Assembly: GCF_029626175.1 (NCBI RefSeq)
Contig: NZ_JARUBM010000002.1
Location: forward strand, 5,845,001-5,909,000
Origin: Micromonospora sp. WMMD1082
GTDB lineage: Bacteria > Actinomycetota > Actinomycetes > Mycobacteriales > Micromonosporaceae
Reading direction: 5' to 3'
DNA length: 64,000 nucleotides
Of the stretch, positions 26,291 through 34,598 are shown in pieces. The notes beneath the pieces are model-generated. The model was not told the origin of the DNA, did no database searches, and saw only the letters and a program-made list of their open reading frames with translations. Made by a program: the position numbers and the translations under genes. How positions within the stretch are numbered: the first letter of the stretch is position 1; each line of letters begins with the position of its first letter.

Positions 26291-27255
26291 TGGACGCCGC
26301 CGTCATCACCACCTGCGGCCGGCCGCCCGCCGTCGCCCGCCGCGAACCGCCGCGGCCCGGCGACGGGCAGGTCCGGGTCCGGGTCGCCGCCGCACCGATC
26401 ACCCCGCTGGACGTGCTCTGCGCCAGCGGTACGTCGTACTTCGGCGCGCCGGGCACCCCGTACGTCCCCGGTGTGCAGGGCGTCGGCCACCTCGACGACG
26501 GCACGGCCGTGTGGTTTCCCACCACCGCCGGGATGCGCCCCGGTGACGGCAGCATGGCCGAACACTGCGTCGTGCCGTACGCCGACGTCGTCGCCCTGCC
26601 CGACGGTGCCGACACCCTCGTCGCGGCCCTGGGGCTCTCCGCGGTGGCGGCCCTGATGGCGCTGACCTGGCGCGGTGAGCTGCGCGCGGGGGAGCAGGTG
26701 GTGGTCCTCGGCGCCGGCGGCGTCGTCGGGCAGGCCGCGGTGCAACTGGCCCGGCTGCACGGCGCCCGGCGGGTCGTCGCCGCCGCCCGGTCGGCCGCCG
26801 CCCAGGAACGGGCCCGCATCCTGGGTGCCGACGACGTCGTCGCCCTCGCCGACACCGACGACGTGGACACCCTCGCCGACCGGCTCCGGGCGGCCTGCGA
26901 CGGGCCGGCGGACATCGTGCTCGACCCGCTCTTCGGCGTGCCGGCCGCCGCGGCGCTGCGGACCCTCGGCCCGCACGGCCGGCTGGTCAACCTCGGCAGC
27001 TCGGCCGGCGAGCAGGCGCCGGTGGACTCCGCGACGCTGCGCAGCCGCTCGCTGCGGGTGCTCGGCTACACCAACAACGAGCTGGACGCGGCGCGCCGGG
27101 CGGCGGCGATCCGGGAGATCGCCGGCCACATCGTCGCCGGCCGGCTCACCGTGACCCACGAGACCGTCCCGCTGGCCGGCGTCGCCGACGCCTGGACCCG
27201 GCAGGCCGAGGGGCGGGCCGCCGGCCGGATCGTGCTGACCATGCCAAGCCGCTGA
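26290..27255 (+). CDS. Zinc-less MDR-family dehydrogenase (quinone oxidoreductase-like)
   Basis: A 321-residue medium-chain dehydrogenase/reductase. The N-terminal GroES-like part has APITPLDVLCASGTSYF and GTPYVPGVQGVG; the Rossmann part has VVVLGAGGVVGQAAVQLARL, an NADPH-type motif. The Cys/His ligands of structural and catalytic zinc are absent, as in quinone oxidoreductases. It is the last gene of the catabolic operon, overlapping the LigA gene by one base. It may reduce or oxidise a semialdehyde or enone formed after ring opening, but the substrate is not known. Confidence 0.8.
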   Translation: MDAAVITTCGRPPAVARREPPRPGDGQVRVRVAAAPITPLDVLCASGTSYFGAPGTPYVPGVQGVGHLDDGTAVWFPTTAGMRPGDGSMAEHCVVPYADVVALPDGADTLVAALGLSAVAALMALTWRGELRAGEQVVVLGAGGVVGQAAVQLARLHGARRVVAAARSAAAQERARILGADDVVALADTDDVDTLADRLRAACDGPADIVLDPLFGVPAAAALRTLGPHGRLVNLGSSAGEQAPVDSATLRSRSLRVLGYTNNELDAARRAAAIREIAGHIVAGRLTVTHETVPLAGVADAWTRQAEGRAAGRIVLTMPSR

Positions 27256-27282
27256 GGCACCACGAACCGCCATGATGGGACG

Positions 27283-27518
27283 GTGAAGATCCTGTCCATC
27301 CAGTCCTCGGTCGGCTACGGCCACGTCGGCAACTCGGCGGCGGTGTTCCCGCTGCAACGGCTCGGGCACGAGGTCTGGCCGTGACCACTCCGCTGCCGCC
27401 GATCTTCGCCGTGCTGGAGGCGACCCTGGCGGCCGGCACCCGGGAACTCCAGCTGGTCGCCGCCCAGGCCGCGATCGCCGACCCACCGACGCGCTTCCCG
27501 ACCCGCCGACTGCGCTGA
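27283..27518 (+). pseudogene. pdxY: Collapsed pdxY (pyridoxal kinase) pseudogene
   Basis: The start of a pyridoxal kinase gene is clear: GTG 27283 begins [20 protein letters not shown] and runs 33 codons to a stop at 27384. Immediately afterwards, in another frame (27381-27518), the sequence reads the C-terminal end of the same protein (FAVLEATLAAGTRELQLVAA, then 15 more residues). PdxY is normally about 280 residues, so about 200 central codons have been deleted and the junction is out of frame. No activity is expected. The remnant is short enough to be missed by ordinary gene callers. Confidence 0.85.
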
Positions 27519-27526
27519 GAACCGTC

Positions 27527-27949
27527 GTGACGAGCCCGCCACCCCGCCGAGTTCCCGGTGATCTTCTGGTGCACCTGCGGCGAGCCCGCGACCACATGGA
27601 CCGTCACTACACCGAGACGCTGGATCTCGCCGCCGTCGCGGCGGTTGCCGGCATCAGCAAGTACCACTTCCAGCGCCTCTTCACCATCACGTACGGCCTC
27701 TCCCCGGCTGCGTACCTGTCCCGGCGGCGCATCGAACGGGCCCAGGACCTGCTGCGGGCCACGAACCTGACGGTGACCGAGGTCTGTCACGGGGTGGGGT
27801 TCACCAGCCTCGGCTCGTTCAGCAGCCGGTTCCGGGACCTCGTGGGCGAGACGCCGAGCGAGTTCCAGCGTCGCTGGGCGAGCACGGGCGCGCCGCGCAT
27901 CCCGGGCTGCTTCGTCTTCATGTGGGGGCTCGCCGAACGACGCGACTGA
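27527..27949 (+). CDS. AraC-family transcriptional regulator (HTH domain only)
   Basis: A 140-residue protein consisting almost wholly of the AraC/XylS double helix-turn-helix. The first recognition segment is LDLAAVAAVAGISKYHFQRL and the second is TVTEVCHGVGFTSLGSFSSR, with the family ending GETPSEFQRRW. No ligand-binding domain is present, as in short SoxS/MarA-like members. The start is GTG 27527. A VOC-family gene lies 52 bp downstream on the same strand and may be its target or partner. Confidence 0.85.
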   Translation: MTSPPPRRVPGDLLVHLRRARDHMDRHYTETLDLAAVAAVAGISKYHFQRLFTITYGLSPAAYLSRRRIERAQDLLRATNLTVTEVCHGVGFTSLGSFSSRFRDLVGETPSEFQRRWASTGAPRIPGCFVFMWGLAERRD

Positions 27950-28001
27950 CGTCGCAAGCCAGGAGAAGTCGGCCGCCACGGGCCCTCTCTAACCTGGCCC
28001 C

Positions 28002-28430
28002 ATGATTACCCACATCTCGCTGACCAGCGTATACGTCAAGGACATCGACGCGGCCAAGGCGTTCTACACCGAGATCCTCGGGTTCGCCGAAGGCACCGAC
28101 ATCTCCCTCCGGGAGGGTTACCGCTGGTGCACGGTCAAGCACCCCAGCCAGCCGGAGCTGGAGCTGCACCTGACCCTGCCCGGCCCACCGCTGTCGCCGG
28201 AGGTGGCCGAGACGCTCCGCCGGGCGCAGGACGAGGGCGGGCTGTTCGGGGTCGGCCTGGCCGTCGACGACTGCCGCAAGACCCACGACGATCTGCGGGC
28301 CAAGGGGGTCGAGTTCCTCCAGGAGCCGGAGGAGCGCCCGTACGGGGTGGAGGCCGTCATCCGCGACAACTCGGGTAACTGGCTGGTGCTGGTCGAGCCC
28401 CGGGAGTTCACGCTCGCCGACTTCGAGTGA
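28002..28430 (+). CDS. VOC-family protein (glyoxalase/dioxygenase fold)
   Basis: A 142-residue single-domain VOC protein. It begins ITHISLTSVYVKDIDAAKAF and YTEILGF and ends with RDNSGNWLVLVEPREF, where the Glu is the usual metal-ligand position; GVGLAVDDCRKTHDDLRAKG is the second beta-alpha-beta unit. The family includes glyoxalase I, antibiotic-binding and ring-cleaving enzymes, so function is open. It follows an AraC-type gene and ends at a strong hairpin. Confidence 0.85.
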   Translation: MITHISLTSVYVKDIDAAKAFYTEILGFAEGTDISLREGYRWCTVKHPSQPELELHLTLPGPPLSPEVAETLRRAQDEGGLFGVGLAVDDCRKTHDDLRAKGVEFLQEPEERPYGVEAVIRDNSGNWLVLVEPREFTLADFE

Positions 28431-28437
28431 CGCGCGC

Positions 28438-28472
28438 TGGTGGGGCGGCGGCTCGCGGCAGCCGCCCCACCA
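28438..28472. terminator. Bidirectional terminator between VOC and isomerase genes
   Basis: TGGTGGGGCGGC (28438-28449) and GCCGCCCCACCA (28461-28472) form a perfect 12-bp stem with an 11-nt loop. The hairpin lies between two convergent genes. Confidence 0.8.
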
Positions 28473-28491
28473 TGCCGTTGACGGGCGTACG

Positions 28492-29442
28492 TCAGAACCG
28501 CAGGTTGCGCAGGTAGCGGTAGCCGATCTCGGCGGTGCGCTGGGGCGTCACGTCGGGGGTGTCGTTCTCCACGATGTATTCCAGCACCGAGTGCTTCCGG
28601 AAGATCCGCGCGAAGTCGATCATGCCGGTGCCCAGGTCGGCCATGTCGCCGTCGGCGGCATGCCGGTCTTTGACGTGATACTGCAGGACACGCTGCGGCG
28701 CGGAGCGGATCACGTCCAGGGTGAAGCCCTCGGGGTCGCGTACGCCGTCACCGGACTCGATGCCGCCGGTGACCGCCCAGTAGATGTCGATCTCCAGGTG
28801 GACCAGCGTCGGATCCAGTTCCTCGGTCAGCACGTCCCACGGCCGCCGGCCGCCCCCGAGGTCGATGGTGAACTCGTGGGCGTGGTTGTGGTAGCCGTAC
28901 CGCAGGCCGGCCCGGGCCGCCGCGGCGGCCTCGACGTTCATCTGCTCCGCCCACCGCTTCCAGTCGTCGGCGTTCTCGGAGTAGAGGTACGGCACCGCCA
29001 TGAACCGCTGACCCAGGGTGACCGCGTTCTGGATCTTCTCCCGCAGGGCGGCGGGGCTGTCGCTGATCCCGTCGTGGCTGGAGCTGGCCTTGACGCGGAT
29101 GCTGTCCAGGAAGCGACGCAACTGGGCGGCGTTGCGCCCGAAGTAGCCGAGCGCCAACTCCACCTTGGGGTAGCCGATCCGGGCGAGGTGCCGCAGGGTG
29201 GCGTCGTAGCCCGGCTCGCCGTTCAACGCGTCGCGGACCGTCCAGAGCTGGATGCTGATCAGGCCCGGCGGCACCCGCCGCCGACCGGTGTGCCGGGGGC
29301 CGGCGGCCGAGGCCGCCGTCGCGCCCACGCCCGCCGTGGCGAGGCCGACACCGGCCATCGCGGCCACCGAGCCGCGCAGCAGGCCCCGCCGGTCGATGCC
29401 GGAACGCCGCAGCGCGGCCATCCCGTCGTAGCCGTAACACAT
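28492..29442 (-). CDS. Tat-exported sugar phosphate isomerase/epimerase-type TIM barrel
   Basis: A 316-residue exported protein. The N-terminus has a Tat-type signal (SGIDRRGLLRGSVAAMAGVG) ending near ASAA. The mature domain is a xylose-isomerase-like TIM barrel: ISIQLWTVRDAL, LRYGYHNHAHEF and VHLEIDIYWAVTGGI carry the expected metal-binding His, Glu and Asp. Such proteins are often encoded with secreted sugar dehydrogenases, as here, where the PQQ-type sugar dehydrogenase gene ends 19 bp downstream on the opposite side of the same transcript direction. The substrate is unknown. Confidence 0.8.
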   Translation of the reverse strand: MCYGYDGMAALRRSGIDRRGLLRGSVAAMAGVGLATAGVGATAASAAGPRHTGRRRVPPGLISIQLWTVRDALNGEPGYDATLRHLARIGYPKVELALGYFGRNAAQLRRFLDSIRVKASSSHDGISDSPAALREKIQNAVTLGQRFMAVPYLYSENADDWKRWAEQMNVEAAAAARAGLRYGYHNHAHEFTIDLGGGRRPWDVLTEELDPTLVHLEIDIYWAVTGGIESGDGVRDPEGFTLDVIRSAPQRVLQYHVKDRHAADGDMADLGTGMIDFARIFRKHSVLEYIVENDTPDVTPQRTAEIGYRYLRNLRF

Positions 29443-29461
29443 GATGACTCCTCTCGTGGAT

Positions 29462-31585
29462 CTACACGCCGGGGACCAGCACGACCTGGTCGGTTCCGGT
29501 CAGCGAGGGCAGGCCGTCGCCACCGGGATCGGTGTAGGACGCGACGAACACGGCGGACAGGTTGTCGTTCTCCGGGTCGTGACCGGAGGGCACGGTGGTC
29601 AGGATCGAGCCGGTGCAGCCGCTGGCCGTGGTCTGCGGGTGGCCGTGGTCGTCGTGGCCGAGGACGTAGGTCACACTGACCCGGGCGCAGTCCACCGGCT
29701 GGTCGTCGGTGACCCGCACCTCGTACCGCACGGTGTCGCCGAAGGAGAACGGTTGCCCCGCGACCGGCGCGACCAGCTCGACCACCGGTTCGGCGTTGCC
29801 GACCACGACCCGCACCGACGCGGAGGCCGAGCGTCCCCCCGGGTCGGTCACCCTGAGCGTCGCGTCGTAGATGCCGTTCGTGCGGTACGTGAACGTCGGG
29901 TTCGCCGCCCGCGAGTCGACCCGGTCGTCGTCGTCGAGGTACCACTCGTACCGCAGGCGGTCGCCGTCCGGGTCGGTGGTGCCCTCGCTGGAGAACTCGA
30001 CGGTCAGCGGTGCGAGCCCGCCGGTCAGGCTCGCCGCGACCGCCGGTACCGGGCTGTGGTTGCCGTCCCCGCCGATGTGGTCGATCCGGGCCAGCTGCGC
30101 GTCCGGGTTCTCGCTGAAGAAGCCGTCGCCGTACTCGAGCACGTAGAGCGCGCCGTTCGCGCCGAATTCGAGGTCGATCGGGTTGTCGAAGACGACCGAG
30201 GGCAGCACCGGTTCGATCCCGCCGACCCGGCCGGCCCGGTCCAGCTGGAAGGCCCTCACGTAGTCCCGGGTCCACTCGTAGAACAGCGGCTTGCCGTCGT
30301 AGTACGCCGGCCAGGCCACCGGGGCGCGGCCCCGCGTGGTCGCGCGGTCGAACCGGTACGTCGGCCCGGCCATCGGCCCGATGCCGCCGGTGCCCAGCTC
30401 CGGGAACTGCGGGGAGAGGCCGTAGCTGTACCAGACGTCGGGCTGCTGCACCGGGGGCAGCGTGCGCAGCCCGGTGTTGTGCGGGGACTCGTTGACCGGC
30501 GCCGCGCAGTCGAACGTCGCACCTGACTCCCCGGTGGCGAAGTCGTAGTCCACGTACGGCAGCTCCGGGGTGACGCAGTAGGGCCAGCCGTGGTTGCCGG
30601 CCTTGCGCGCCACGAACCACTTACCGTGCCCCGCCGGGCCACGCGACGGATCGGGCTGGCCGGCGTCCGGCGAGTAGTCCGCGACGTACAGATCGCCGGT
30701 CCGCCGGTCCAGCTCGATCCGGAACGGGTTACGCAGACCCATCAGGTAGATCTCCGGACGGGTGCCCGGCGTGCCCTTCCGGAACAGGTTGCCAACGGGG
30801 ATGGTGTACGAGCCGTTGGCGCCCACCTTGATGCGCAGGATCTTGCCGCGCAGGTCGTTGGTGTTGGCCGAGGTGCGCTGGGCGTCGTACGCGGGATTGC
30901 GGCCGGGCCGCTCGTCGATGGGGACGTAGCCGCCGGAGTCGAACGGGTTGGTGTCGTCCCCGGTGGACAGGTACAGGTTGCCCTTGGCGTCGAAGACGAT
31001 GTCCCCGCCGACGTGGCAGCAGATGCCCCGGTCGACCGGCACGTCGAGGATCCGCTGCTCGGTGCGCAGGTCCAGCTTGTCCCTGACCAGGCGGAACCGG
31101 GACAGCCGGAGGGCGCCCCGGAACGGTGCCAGCTCCTCCTCGCTGCCCCAGGCCGGCGCGTCACCCTCGTTGACGTTCGGGGTGGACGGATCGTCGACCG
31201 GGGTGTCCATCGGCGGCGAGTAGTACAGGTAGACCCAGTTGTTGCCGGCCCGGCCGAAGTTCGGGTCGATCGCGACGTTCTGGAGACCCTCCTCGTCGTG
31301 CTGGTAGACGGCGAGGGTGGCGGCGACCGTGTTGCGGCCGGTGGCGGGGTTGTGCAGCCAGACCACGCCGGCGCGGGTCACGTGCAGGACCCGGCCGTCG
31401 GGCAGTACGGCGAGGTCCATCGGCTCGCCGGGGCGGTCGTTGAGGGTGACCTTCTGGAAGGCGGTCTCCGGCGGGGCGCCGGGCGCGGCCGTCGTGGGGG
31501 TGGGCGCGGCCGTCGTGGGGGTGGGCGTGGCCAGGAGGGCGATGGTCGTCAGGCCCGCCACGGCGAGCGTGAGTCGTCTCTTCAA
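29462..31585 (-). CDS. Secreted PQQ-type sugar dehydrogenase with PKD domain
   Basis: A 707-residue exported protein. A Sec signal (LTLAVAGLTTIALLA) is followed by a six-bladed glucose/sorbosone dehydrogenase propeller (about residues 40-500): LAVLPDGRVLHVTRAGVVWL, GICCHVGGDIVFDAKGNLYL and LYVADYSPDAG. A PKD-type domain (about 525-600, with GGLAPLTVEFSSEGTTDPDG) and a C-terminal Ig-like domain follow. The likely start is TTG 31585, well placed behind AAGGAG, rather than the ATG at 31672. It probably oxidises or binds sugars outside the cell and is co-transcribed with the isomerase-type gene. Confidence 0.8.
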   Translation of the reverse strand: MKRRLTLAVAGLTTIALLATPTPTTAAPTPTTAAPGAPPETAFQKVTLNDRPGEPMDLAVLPDGRVLHVTRAGVVWLHNPATGRNTVAATLAVYQHDEEGLQNVAIDPNFGRAGNNWVYLYYSPPMDTPVDDPSTPNVNEGDAPAWGSEEELAPFRGALRLSRFRLVRDKLDLRTEQRILDVPVDRGICCHVGGDIVFDAKGNLYLSTGDDTNPFDSGGYVPIDERPGRNPAYDAQRTSANTNDLRGKILRIKVGANGSYTIPVGNLFRKGTPGTRPEIYLMGLRNPFRIELDRRTGDLYVADYSPDAGQPDPSRGPAGHGKWFVARKAGNHGWPYCVTPELPYVDYDFATGESGATFDCAAPVNESPHNTGLRTLPPVQQPDVWYSYGLSPQFPELGTGGIGPMAGPTYRFDRATTRGRAPVAWPAYYDGKPLFYEWTRDYVRAFQLDRAGRVGGIEPVLPSVVFDNPIDLEFGANGALYVLEYGDGFFSENPDAQLARIDHIGGDGNHSPVPAVAASLTGGLAPLTVEFSSEGTTDPDGDRLRYEWYLDDDDRVDSRAANPTFTYRTNGIYDATLRVTDPGGRSASASVRVVVGNAEPVVELVAPVAGQPFSFGDTVRYEVRVTDDQPVDCARVSVTYVLGHDDHGHPQTTASGCTGSILTTVPSGHDPENDNLSAVFVASYTDPGGDGLPSLTGTDQVVLVPGV

Positions 31586-31905
31586 CTGCCTCTCCTTCTC
31601 GTGAGGACTGGTCGGGGGCAGGTCGGGGACGGTGGGTTCCGGTTCCTCCCTTCCGGGTGATGCGGGCAGCACAGAGAGGCCCGTCGTGGCCGCCGCCGGG
31701 CGACGCGGGCGCAGGAACTGGAAGGTGGGGTGGGATCGATGGGCCGTCGGAGGTCACGTCCGAGGCGCTGGCTCCCGTGTCGGTTCACCTCGACGTAACA
31801 TCCGGGCTGAAGCTAACAAAAGCGATGTCTATGTGTCTATGGCTTTCGCCGGACTTAGCGCCAACTTTTGGCTAAGACAGCGAAAGCGGAGCCCGCGCAG
31901 GCGAA
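31586..31905. other. Gene-free upstream region of the sugar dehydrogenase
   Basis: Up to the terminator at 31906 there is no convincing gene. The stretch 31790-31870 is markedly AT-rich (ACATCCGGGC, AAAGCGATGTCTATGTGTC, CCAACTTTTGGC), which suggests it holds the promoter of the minus-strand dehydrogenase/isomerase operon. No box is certain. Confidence 0.4.
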
Positions 31906-31929
31906 ACCGCCCCCAGCTCTGAGGGCGGT
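31906..31929 (-). terminator. Hairpin terminator after the DHFR-family gene
   Basis: ACCGCCC (31906-31912) pairs with GGGCGGT (31923-31929). Read on the minus strand it is followed by TTCGCC and lies 17 bp past the stop of the RibD/DHFR-family gene. Confidence 0.5.
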
Positions 31930-31945
31930 GCAGTGTGGACCAGGC

Positions 31946-32581
31946 TCAGCGTGGTGCGGGCTGGCCTCGCTCAGCGTGTTCGTCGGCCGCCGGTCCGGTG
32001 CGTGCGCCTCGGACTGCGTACCGGTGCATCGTCACGCCCTGCTCGAACGCCAGGTGTTCGAGCAGGTCCAGCTCGATCGGTACGTTGTGGGCGTCGAAGA
32101 GCGGTCGGCCGGTGCCGAGTATGACGGGGTGGGTGAAGAGCAGGAGTTCGTCGAGCAGCCCTGCCCGCAGGAGGTGTGTGGCTAGGGTGGCGCCGCCGAC
32201 CCCGATGTCGCCGTCGGTCTGTGCGCGCAGGTTCGCGAGCTGCCCGATCGCATCGTCACCGCCGATGACCCGGGTGTTGTGGCCCGCGCTGTCGCGGGTG
32301 CGGGAGACGAGCACCTTGGGCGTCGACGTCCAGATCTCACCGTACTCACGCAGGTAGTCGGCGAGCGATCCGTCGTCGCGGGCGGCCGGCCAGAACGCCT
32401 CCATCGTCTCGTAGATCGTGCGGCCTTCGACCATGAGCGACATCGCCCGCGCCCGCGCGTTGAACTCCCGATGCAGCGACTCCCCGATCCGCAGCCAGTC
32501 GCCGCCGCCCTGCTCACCCGGGGCGCGCTCGATCCGGAGGTCGACGGAGACGTTCATCCAGTACACGAATCGGCCCGGCAC
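31946..32581 (-). CDS. Dihydrofolate reductase/RibD-family protein
   Basis: A 211-residue protein of the RibD C-terminal/DHFR-like fold (YyaP/YwjB type). It begins PGRFVYWMNVSVDLRIERA. The nucleotide-binding parts are LMVEGRTIYETMEAFWPA and DIGVGGATLATHLLRAG, and it continues VILGTGRPLFDAH. These proteins bind NADPH but usually have unknown substrates. The GTG at 32581, preceded by GGAGGCGG, is chosen because it keeps the conserved first strand; starting at the internal ATG 32557 would lose it. Confidence 0.75.
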   Translation of the reverse strand: MPGRFVYWMNVSVDLRIERAPGEQGGGDWLRIGESLHREFNARARAMSLMVEGRTIYETMEAFWPAARDDGSLADYLREYGEIWTSTPKVLVSRTRDSAGHNTRVIGGDDAIGQLANLRAQTDGDIGVGGATLATHLLRAGLLDELLLFTHPVILGTGRPLFDAHNVPIELDLLEHLAFEQGVTMHRYAVRGARTGPAADEHAERGQPAPR

Positions 32582-32642
32582 GCCCGCCTCCAGCGATAGC
32601 GGTCTGCAACTGCTTCTCGGGTGGACACTACCGACCGCACCA

Positions 32643-33008
32643 TCAGGGCGCGTCGAGCCGGGCGAGCAGGGCGGGCGGTGCCACCGCTCGGTATCCGTCC
32701 TCGATGATCTCGACCAGCTCGGCCTCGTCGATCCCGGTGTCGAGGCGTACGCCGACCCAGCCGCGATGCCCCACGTAGGGCGGGCGGAAGTAGGTCTGCG
32801 GGTTCTCCGCGACCAGTTCGACGGCGGCTCCGGCCGGCGCGGCGCACCACAGGTGCGGAAAGTCGTCCTGGTGATGGCCATCGGGCCAGACGGTGGCGAA
32901 CGACTTCTTGCCACGGACGAACCAGGTCGGGGTGCCGTGACTCAGGCGTTCGCTGACCTCGGGAAGGCCCAGACATGCCCGCCGGATGATCGCCACGATG
33001 TCGGTCAT
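32643..33008 (-). CDS. MmcQ/YjbR-family DNA-binding-fold protein
   Basis: A 121-residue protein of the MmcQ/YjbR (DUF419) family, which adopts a double-wing fold. Typical parts are CLGLPEVSERLSHGTPTWFV, FATVWPDGHHQDD and a Pro/Tyr-rich middle PQTYFRPPYVGHRGWVGVRL. Its role is unknown in any organism. It lies 61 bp upstream of the DHFR-family gene on the same strand and may share its transcript. Confidence 0.8.
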   Translation of the reverse strand: MTDIVAIIRRACLGLPEVSERLSHGTPTWFVRGKKSFATVWPDGHHQDDFPHLWCAAPAGAAVELVAENPQTYFRPPYVGHRGWVGVRLDTGIDEAELVEIIEDGYRAVAPPALLARLDAP

Positions 33009-33124
33009 CGACCCACGCTACGACACAGCTGGGCCCGCCGGAGTATGAATCTGCTGCCGCTGACGACCGGCGACAGCATCGCCAACGGAGAGCCGGGCTC
33101 AAACTCCTCGTCCTGAGGTAGGGG

Positions 33125-33322
33125 TCAGTCGGGAGCCTTGGTGGACCGGACGAAGGTGGTCCAGGCGGTGGGGGAGAAGGTGAGGGCGGGCCCGGCCGGG
33201 TCCTTGCTGTCGCGCACGGCGACAAAGCCGGCCAGGTTGTCGGCGACCTCCACACAGTTGCCGTTGTTGTCGCCGCTGCGGGTGCTCTTGCGCCACTGCG
33301 CGCCGAGCAGGTCGTCAGCCAT
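33125..33322 (-). CDS. DUF397-domain protein
   Basis: A 65-residue DUF397 protein with the family pattern WRKSTRSGDNNGNCVEVAD, then VAVRDSKDPAGPALTFSPTA and a final WTTFV. It overlaps the end of the upstream Scr1-type regulator by 8 bp. Such pairs are abundant in Streptomyces and Micromonospora, and some behave as regulator/anti-regulator or toxin-antitoxin-like partners affecting development. Confidence 0.9.
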   Translation of the reverse strand: MADDLLGAQWRKSTRSGDNNGNCVEVADNLAGFVAVRDSKDPAGPALTFSPTAWTTFVRSTKAPD

Positions 33323-34196
33323 GGTGGACCTCTTCCTTGATCTTGCTGATCATCCTTCTTGATTGTTCCTCATCAAGGGAGAGGCTGACGAGGCTCGCCC
33401 AGACCTTCTCGTAGACCGCGAACTCTTCGGGCCTGTCGAGGTAGAGCGCCCCAGTCACCGACTCGCTGTAGACGACGGATGGGTCAGGTACGACCCGGTT
33501 GCCGAGCGGGAAGTCAAGCATGACAAAGGCCCCGGCAAGCGCGCCGTAGTGAGCGCCTGCTGACAGCGGCAGGATGCGGATCGACACGTTTGGCAGCGTT
33601 GTGCGCTTAAGGAGCCGGTCGAGCTGCTCAGCCATGACCGGTGAACCACCGACGCATCTCAGCAGCACCGCCTCTGACAGCACCCACTCAAGCCTCGGTG
33701 CCTTTGGGAGCCGCCGCACCAGGATCTCCTGTCGCCGTCGGCGAACATCCAGAACCTCTTCCAGCTCTTCGGCGGGCATATCGGGCCGATTCTGGTAGAC
33801 GCCACGGGTGTAGGCCGGGGTCTGGAGTAGACCGGGGATGAGGGTGTCGTCGTGTTCGCGGAGGCGGGAGGCGGCGGATTCGAGGCCGACGTAGAGTTCG
33901 AACCAGTCGGGGATGGCGTCGCCGTAGGAGTGCCACCAGCCTTTGGCCTTGGTCTCGCTGGCTAGGGCGGTGAGGGCGCCGGTCAGCTCGGGAGTGACAG
34001 CGTACAGCTCGCAGAGGGCCTTGACGTCGACGGCGCGGGTCGGGCCGAGGCCGGTCTCGATGCGCCACATCTTCTGCCGGCTGCACTGCATCGCCTCGGC
34101 CGTGCCGTCGAGGGTCATGCGTGCTTCGGTGCGCAGGTCGCGCAGTGCTCGCCCGAGCTGTCGCCGGGGGACTGTCGATCCCATGTCGTCGGCCAT
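33315..34196 (-). CDS. Scr1-family (DUF5753) helix-turn-helix regulator
   Basis: A 293-residue regulator. The N-terminal XRE-type helix-turn-helix (about residues 14-70) contains LRTEARMTLDGTAEAMQCSR, then KMWRIETGLG. The DUF5753 effector region follows with GLESAASRLREHDDTLIPGL, LQTPAYTRGVYQ and a C-terminal FVMLDFPLGNRVVPDPSVVY stretch. It is translationally linked to the DUF397 gene downstream. The pair is typical of mycelial actinobacteria; the target genes are not known. It is divergent from the small-gene pair at 34599. Confidence 0.9.
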   Translation of the reverse strand: MADDMGSTVPRRQLGRALRDLRTEARMTLDGTAEAMQCSRQKMWRIETGLGPTRAVDVKALCELYAVTPELTGALTALASETKAKGWWHSYGDAIPDWFELYVGLESAASRLREHDDTLIPGLLQTPAYTRGVYQNRPDMPAEELEEVLDVRRRRQEILVRRLPKAPRLEWVLSEAVLLRCVGGSPVMAEQLDRLLKRTTLPNVSIRILPLSAGAHYGALAGAFVMLDFPLGNRVVPDPSVVYSESVTGALYLDRPEEFAVYEKVWASLVSLSLDEEQSRRMISKIKEEVHHG

Positions 34197-34598
34197 CGGC
34201 CACCCCTCTCGTGTTGCGTGGTGTTACATCCGGATGCCATCGGTGAAACGTGGAACGGTTGCCTGATAATCGATTTCTCCGAGCGCCGTGCGCACCAGAG
34301 CTATTGCGCCTCTGACCATACAAGACACCCCCGACAACAGCCATCACCGCGCAATTCCCACGCGCGGTTTCTGGCATTGTCTTGGCCGCGCCCTGCAACC
34401 TCCCGCCATCTATCTGTGCAACATGGAGTGGTAGCGGTAAAGAAAGTTGGCGGGAAAGCGGGAAATCGCGTCCTCCGGCGTTGCGTTTCCACTGCGTACC
34501 GACAAAAGATGGCCACAGCGCGGCGGCCGGATCATCCCCCGAGTCGGCCGCCGCGCTACCCGCGTGGTGGTGCCTGGGTGGTGGGGAGGCGTGGCGGA
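34197..34598. other. Divergent intergenic region
   Basis: A 402-bp region between the Scr1-type regulator and the 155-residue protein gene. It is less GC-rich than its surroundings (for example AACGGTTGCCTGATAATCG and TGGAGTGGTAGCGGTAAAG) and has no ORF with actinobacterial codon bias. It presumably contains both promoters; no operator or known RNA element was recognised. Confidence 0.4.

Noticed and set aside
29462..31585. Repeated CCGTCGTGGGGGTGGGCGCG-type unit in the signal-peptide region of the sugar dehydrogenase
   Set aside because: Two short copies encode PTPTTAA in a linker. This is ordinary low-complexity sequence after a signal peptide.
33641..33841. Small plus-strand frames inside the Scr1-type regulator
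   Set aside because: Antisense shadows of a clear regulator gene.
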